Part shown: piece after piece, positions 62,191-64,000 of the stretch
Numbering within the stretch: the stretch's first letter is position 1
How the letters are laid out: every line of letters begins with the position of its first letter
Assembly (NCBI GenBank): GCA_028875075.1
Contig: JAPPGF010000007.1
Span: forward strand, 1-64,000
Length of the DNA: 64,000 nucleotides
Reading direction: 5' to 3'
Source: Gemmatimonadota bacterium
GTDB taxonomy: Bacteria; Gemmatimonadota; Gemmatimonadetes; Longimicrobiales; Gaopeijiaceae
Position numbers and translations under genes: made by a program
The notes under the pieces: generated by a model
Seen by the model: only the letters and a program-made list of their open reading frames with translations
Databases searched by the model: none
Told to the model about the DNA's origin: nothing

Positions 62191-62773
62191 TGGTCACTGT
62201 CTCTTGTCCTGTCCCGCCAGCGGGGGGCCACAGACTCGCAATGTACGGCAGGTGGCGCAGGCCCTCGCCGTGATCAAGCCCGTAGCCGACCAGGAATTCC
62301 GACGGTGCCTCGAATCCTACCCACCGGGGCTCCCAATCGAGCCGCGCACTCTGTTTGCGAAGTAGCGTGCAGAGTTCCAGGCTCTTCGGCCCCCGTGACT
62401 TCAGCATCGGCATCAACCAGCTCAACGTGACTCCCGAATCGATGATGTCCTCCACCACGACCACCCTGCGGCCGGTCAGTTCGGTCTGGGGATCGTAGAG
62501 GAGCTGTACCTCGCCGCTCGACGTCATGCCGGCACCGTAGCTGGAGACGACCAGGAAGTCCACTTGGAGCGGCCGCTCGATGTTCCGCACCAGATCGGCA
62601 AGGAAGATAAACGAGCCCTTGAGAAGCCCCACCAGCAACAGGTCGTCGTCCTCGTCGTACGCCGCCGCGATGTCTTGAGCCAGCGCCTCCACCCGCTGGC
62701 GGATCACCTCCTTCGAGTAGACGATGCGGCGGAGAGCTCGTCCCCCCACCCGGGCGGCCAGCTCACTCGGCAA
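62183..62773 (-). CDS. hpt: Hypoxanthine phosphoribosyltransferase
   Basis: About 196 residues. IVYSKEVIRQRVEALAQDI at the N-terminus, DLLLVGLLKGSFIFLADLVR (PPi loop), the PRPP motif RVVVVEDIIDSGVTLSWL and VGYGLDHGEGLRHLPYIA. It salvages hypoxanthine and guanine. Start choice is uncertain: a TTG at 62773 with GGGGA upstream is preferred, a GTG at 62749 is possible; the longer open frame runs through tilS. Confidence 0.92.
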   Translation of the reverse strand: MPSELAARVGGRALRRIVYSKEVIRQRVEALAQDIAAAYDEDDDLLLVGLLKGSFIFLADLVRNIERPLQVDFLVVSSYGAGMTSSGEVQLLYDPQTELTGRRVVVVEDIIDSGVTLSWLMPMLKSRGPKSLELCTLLRKQSARLDWEPRWVGFEAPSEFLVGYGLDHGEGLRHLPYIASLWPPAGGTGQETVTNG

Positions 62774-64000
62774 AGCCGTCCCCGATCCCGATCTGTAGAA
62801 TCTCCTCCCCCGGCACCGGCTCCAGGTCGGCAGCCCGGGCCAGACCGGGCACCCAGACCACGCGGCCGCCGGCGTCGGCGAGCACGGCCACGTGCTCCCG
62901 TTCACTGGCGGGAATCCGGGCCTCGCCCAGCAGCTTCTTCAGCTTCTTCAACCCGTAGGGAAGACGGATGCGGTCTCCGGCACGCCAAGGGCGGAGGCGG
63001 AGCGGAAACGCGAGCCGCGCAAGCGGAAACGAGGCAACCTCGTCCTCTCGGCTCGGCTCGTCGTCGTCCGCGGCGAGCCCGGCGGTGGACCAGCGGGCGA
63101 CCAGGCGCCGCCCCCCGATGCTTGCCTCACCGGCGCCCCGCAGCTGTCTACCCTTCGCTCGCCGGCCCGGTGCGGGAATCTCCAACGGTCGCTCGTCACG
63201 GACGGCTTCCTCGCGGATGAGCACGAGTCGGTCAAAGTCGCGTGCGAGCAGCAAACCACCCGAGAATGAGACACTCCGGCCGCTCGCTCCCATCTTTGTA
63301 AACTCAGTCAGGGCGCGGGTTCCGGCCTCTCCGAGCGTCCCTCCCATGGTCCGCACGAAGTGGCGAAGCACACGCGCCTGGAGACCTCGGGGCCAGTCCA
63401 GCAGCACCGACCTGTGGAGCACGACCCGTCTCGGTCCATGCTCTACGACGACCTCATCCACAAGCCGTTGAAGCAACACGCGCCAGGCAGATTCCTCACC
63501 CGCCGCCAGGCGCGACAGGCGGACCAGAGCGCGCCGCACCCCCGGCGCCGCTCCCTCAAGCTCGGGAATCACCTGGTGCCGGATCAGGTTCCGCGCGAAG
63601 CCGACGTCCGTGTTCGTCGGGTCGACCTGGTAGTCGAGATCGTGGAGCTTGGCATACGCCTCCAGCTCGCCCTTCCAGATCCGGAGGAGCGGCCGCAACA
63701 GGCAGCCCCGGCGCACCGGAATGCCGCGCAGGCCGGCCACGCCCGTGCCACGCGCCACCCGGAACAGGACGGTCTCGGCCTGATCGTCCGCGTGGTGCGC
63801 GGTCAAGATCCAACGGGCGTCGACACGGGCACGGACACCGTAGAGCCACTCGTAGCGAGCCCGCCGGGCAGTCGTCTCGGAGCGCGGAGCCGCTACGGCG
63901 GCGCCCAGTTCAAGCGGGACTTGCCATCGATCCGCCAGCGCCTGTGCCCAGCGCGCGTCGGCACCGCTGCCGGGCCGCATCCGATGATCGAAGTGAGCGG
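62763..64000 (-). CDS. tilS: tRNA(Ile)-lysidine synthetase, partial at window edge
   Basis: At least 412 residues; the frame continues beyond position 64000 (AHFDHRMRPGSGADAR at the edge), so the start and the SGGxDS PP-loop are outside. Visible parts: LTAHHADDQAETVLFRVARGTG, RGCLLRPLL, PTNTDVGFARNLIRHQVIP and the C-terminal GDRIRLPYGLKKLKKLLGEARIP. It modifies C34 of tRNA-Ile(CAU) to lysidine. It is followed by hpt with an 11-bp overlap. Confidence 0.95.
   Translation of the reverse strand, partial: AHFDHRMRPGSGADARWAQALADRWQVPLELGAAVAAPRSETTARRARYEWLYGVRARVDARWILTAHHADDQAETVLFRVARGTGVAGLRGIPVRRGCLLRPLLRIWKGELEAYAKLHDLDYQVDPTNTDVGFARNLIRHQVIPELEGAAPGVRRALVRLSRLAAGEESAWRVLLQRLVDEVVVEHGPRRVVLHRSVLLDWPRGLQARVLRHFVRTMGGTLGEAGTRALTEFTKMGASGRSVSFSGGLLLARDFDRLVLIREEAVRDERPLEIPAPGRRAKGRQLRGAGEASIGGRRLVARWSTAGLAADDDEPSREDEVASFPLARLAFPLRLRPWRAGDRIRLPYGLKKLKKLLGEARIPASEREHVAVLADAGGRVVWVPGLARAADLEPVPGEEILQIGIGDGFAE

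Overview
The window is a GC-rich bacterial chromosome segment that codes mostly on the minus strand. Densely overlapping housekeeping operons sit beside a secreted carboxypeptidase-regulatory-like protein, a DUF5916-type outer-membrane protein and a penicillin-acylase-family hydrolase, and the order is thrS-infC-rpmI-rplT-pheS-pheT-zapA-rny. Together with bshA (bacillithiol) and a long type-2 IleRS this suggests Gemmatimonadota or a close relative. That placement is an inference from gene content; no rRNA or tRNA gene was seen.

Layout. 0-3.5 kb: ispA, xseB, xseA and folD, chained by 4-bp overlaps. 3.6-6 kb: a secreted protein and rny. 6.0-14 kb: a candidate small RNA, zapA, a coiled-coil protein, pheT, pheS, rplT, rpmI, infC (TTG start behind an attenuator-like terminator) and thrS. 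14.2-15 kb: a secreted endonuclease/exonuclease/phosphatase. 15.18-25.21 kb: an integrated mobile element. 25.4-27.5 kb: groES-groEL with a CIRCE operator. 27.9-36.1 kb: squalene/phytoene synthase (+), coaX, birA, a frameshifted nadC, bshA, miaA, mutL, tatD. 36.2-40.6 kb: secF, secD, a ClC transporter. 41-47 kb: a flavodoxin-fold protein, the DUF5916 protein and penicillin acylase. 47.4-51 kb: a CDGSH protein, a decayed PhoB-PhoR two-component pair, an arsenate-reductase-like gene and ferritin. 51.8-64 kb: rluD, ileS, a divergent purine nucleoside phosphorylase-like gene, yggS, cdaA, folP, ftsH, hpt and tilS (cut by the window edge).

The most interesting part is the 10-kb element. It carries a P4-type integrase, an AlpA-like regulator, a winged-helix replication-like protein, the large terminase, an HNH nuclease, an HK97-fold capsid, a prohead protease, a portal and head-completion proteins. 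I find no tail, tape-measure, baseplate, lysis or repressor gene, and a 12-bp direct repeat flanks it. This is the gene content of a capsid-forming phage satellite (cf-PICI-like) that would make its own heads and borrow tails from a helper phage. The replication-like gene contains four copies of a 12-13 bp repeat read in all three codon phases, plus a perfect 20-bp palindrome, which points to an origin embedded in the gene. An inverted, differently biased small gene interrupts the head operon, and the capsid start codon lies directly behind a terminator-like hairpin that also covers its Shine-Dalgarno sequence. A decayed prophage is the main alternative, but nearly every reading frame is intact and translationally coupled.
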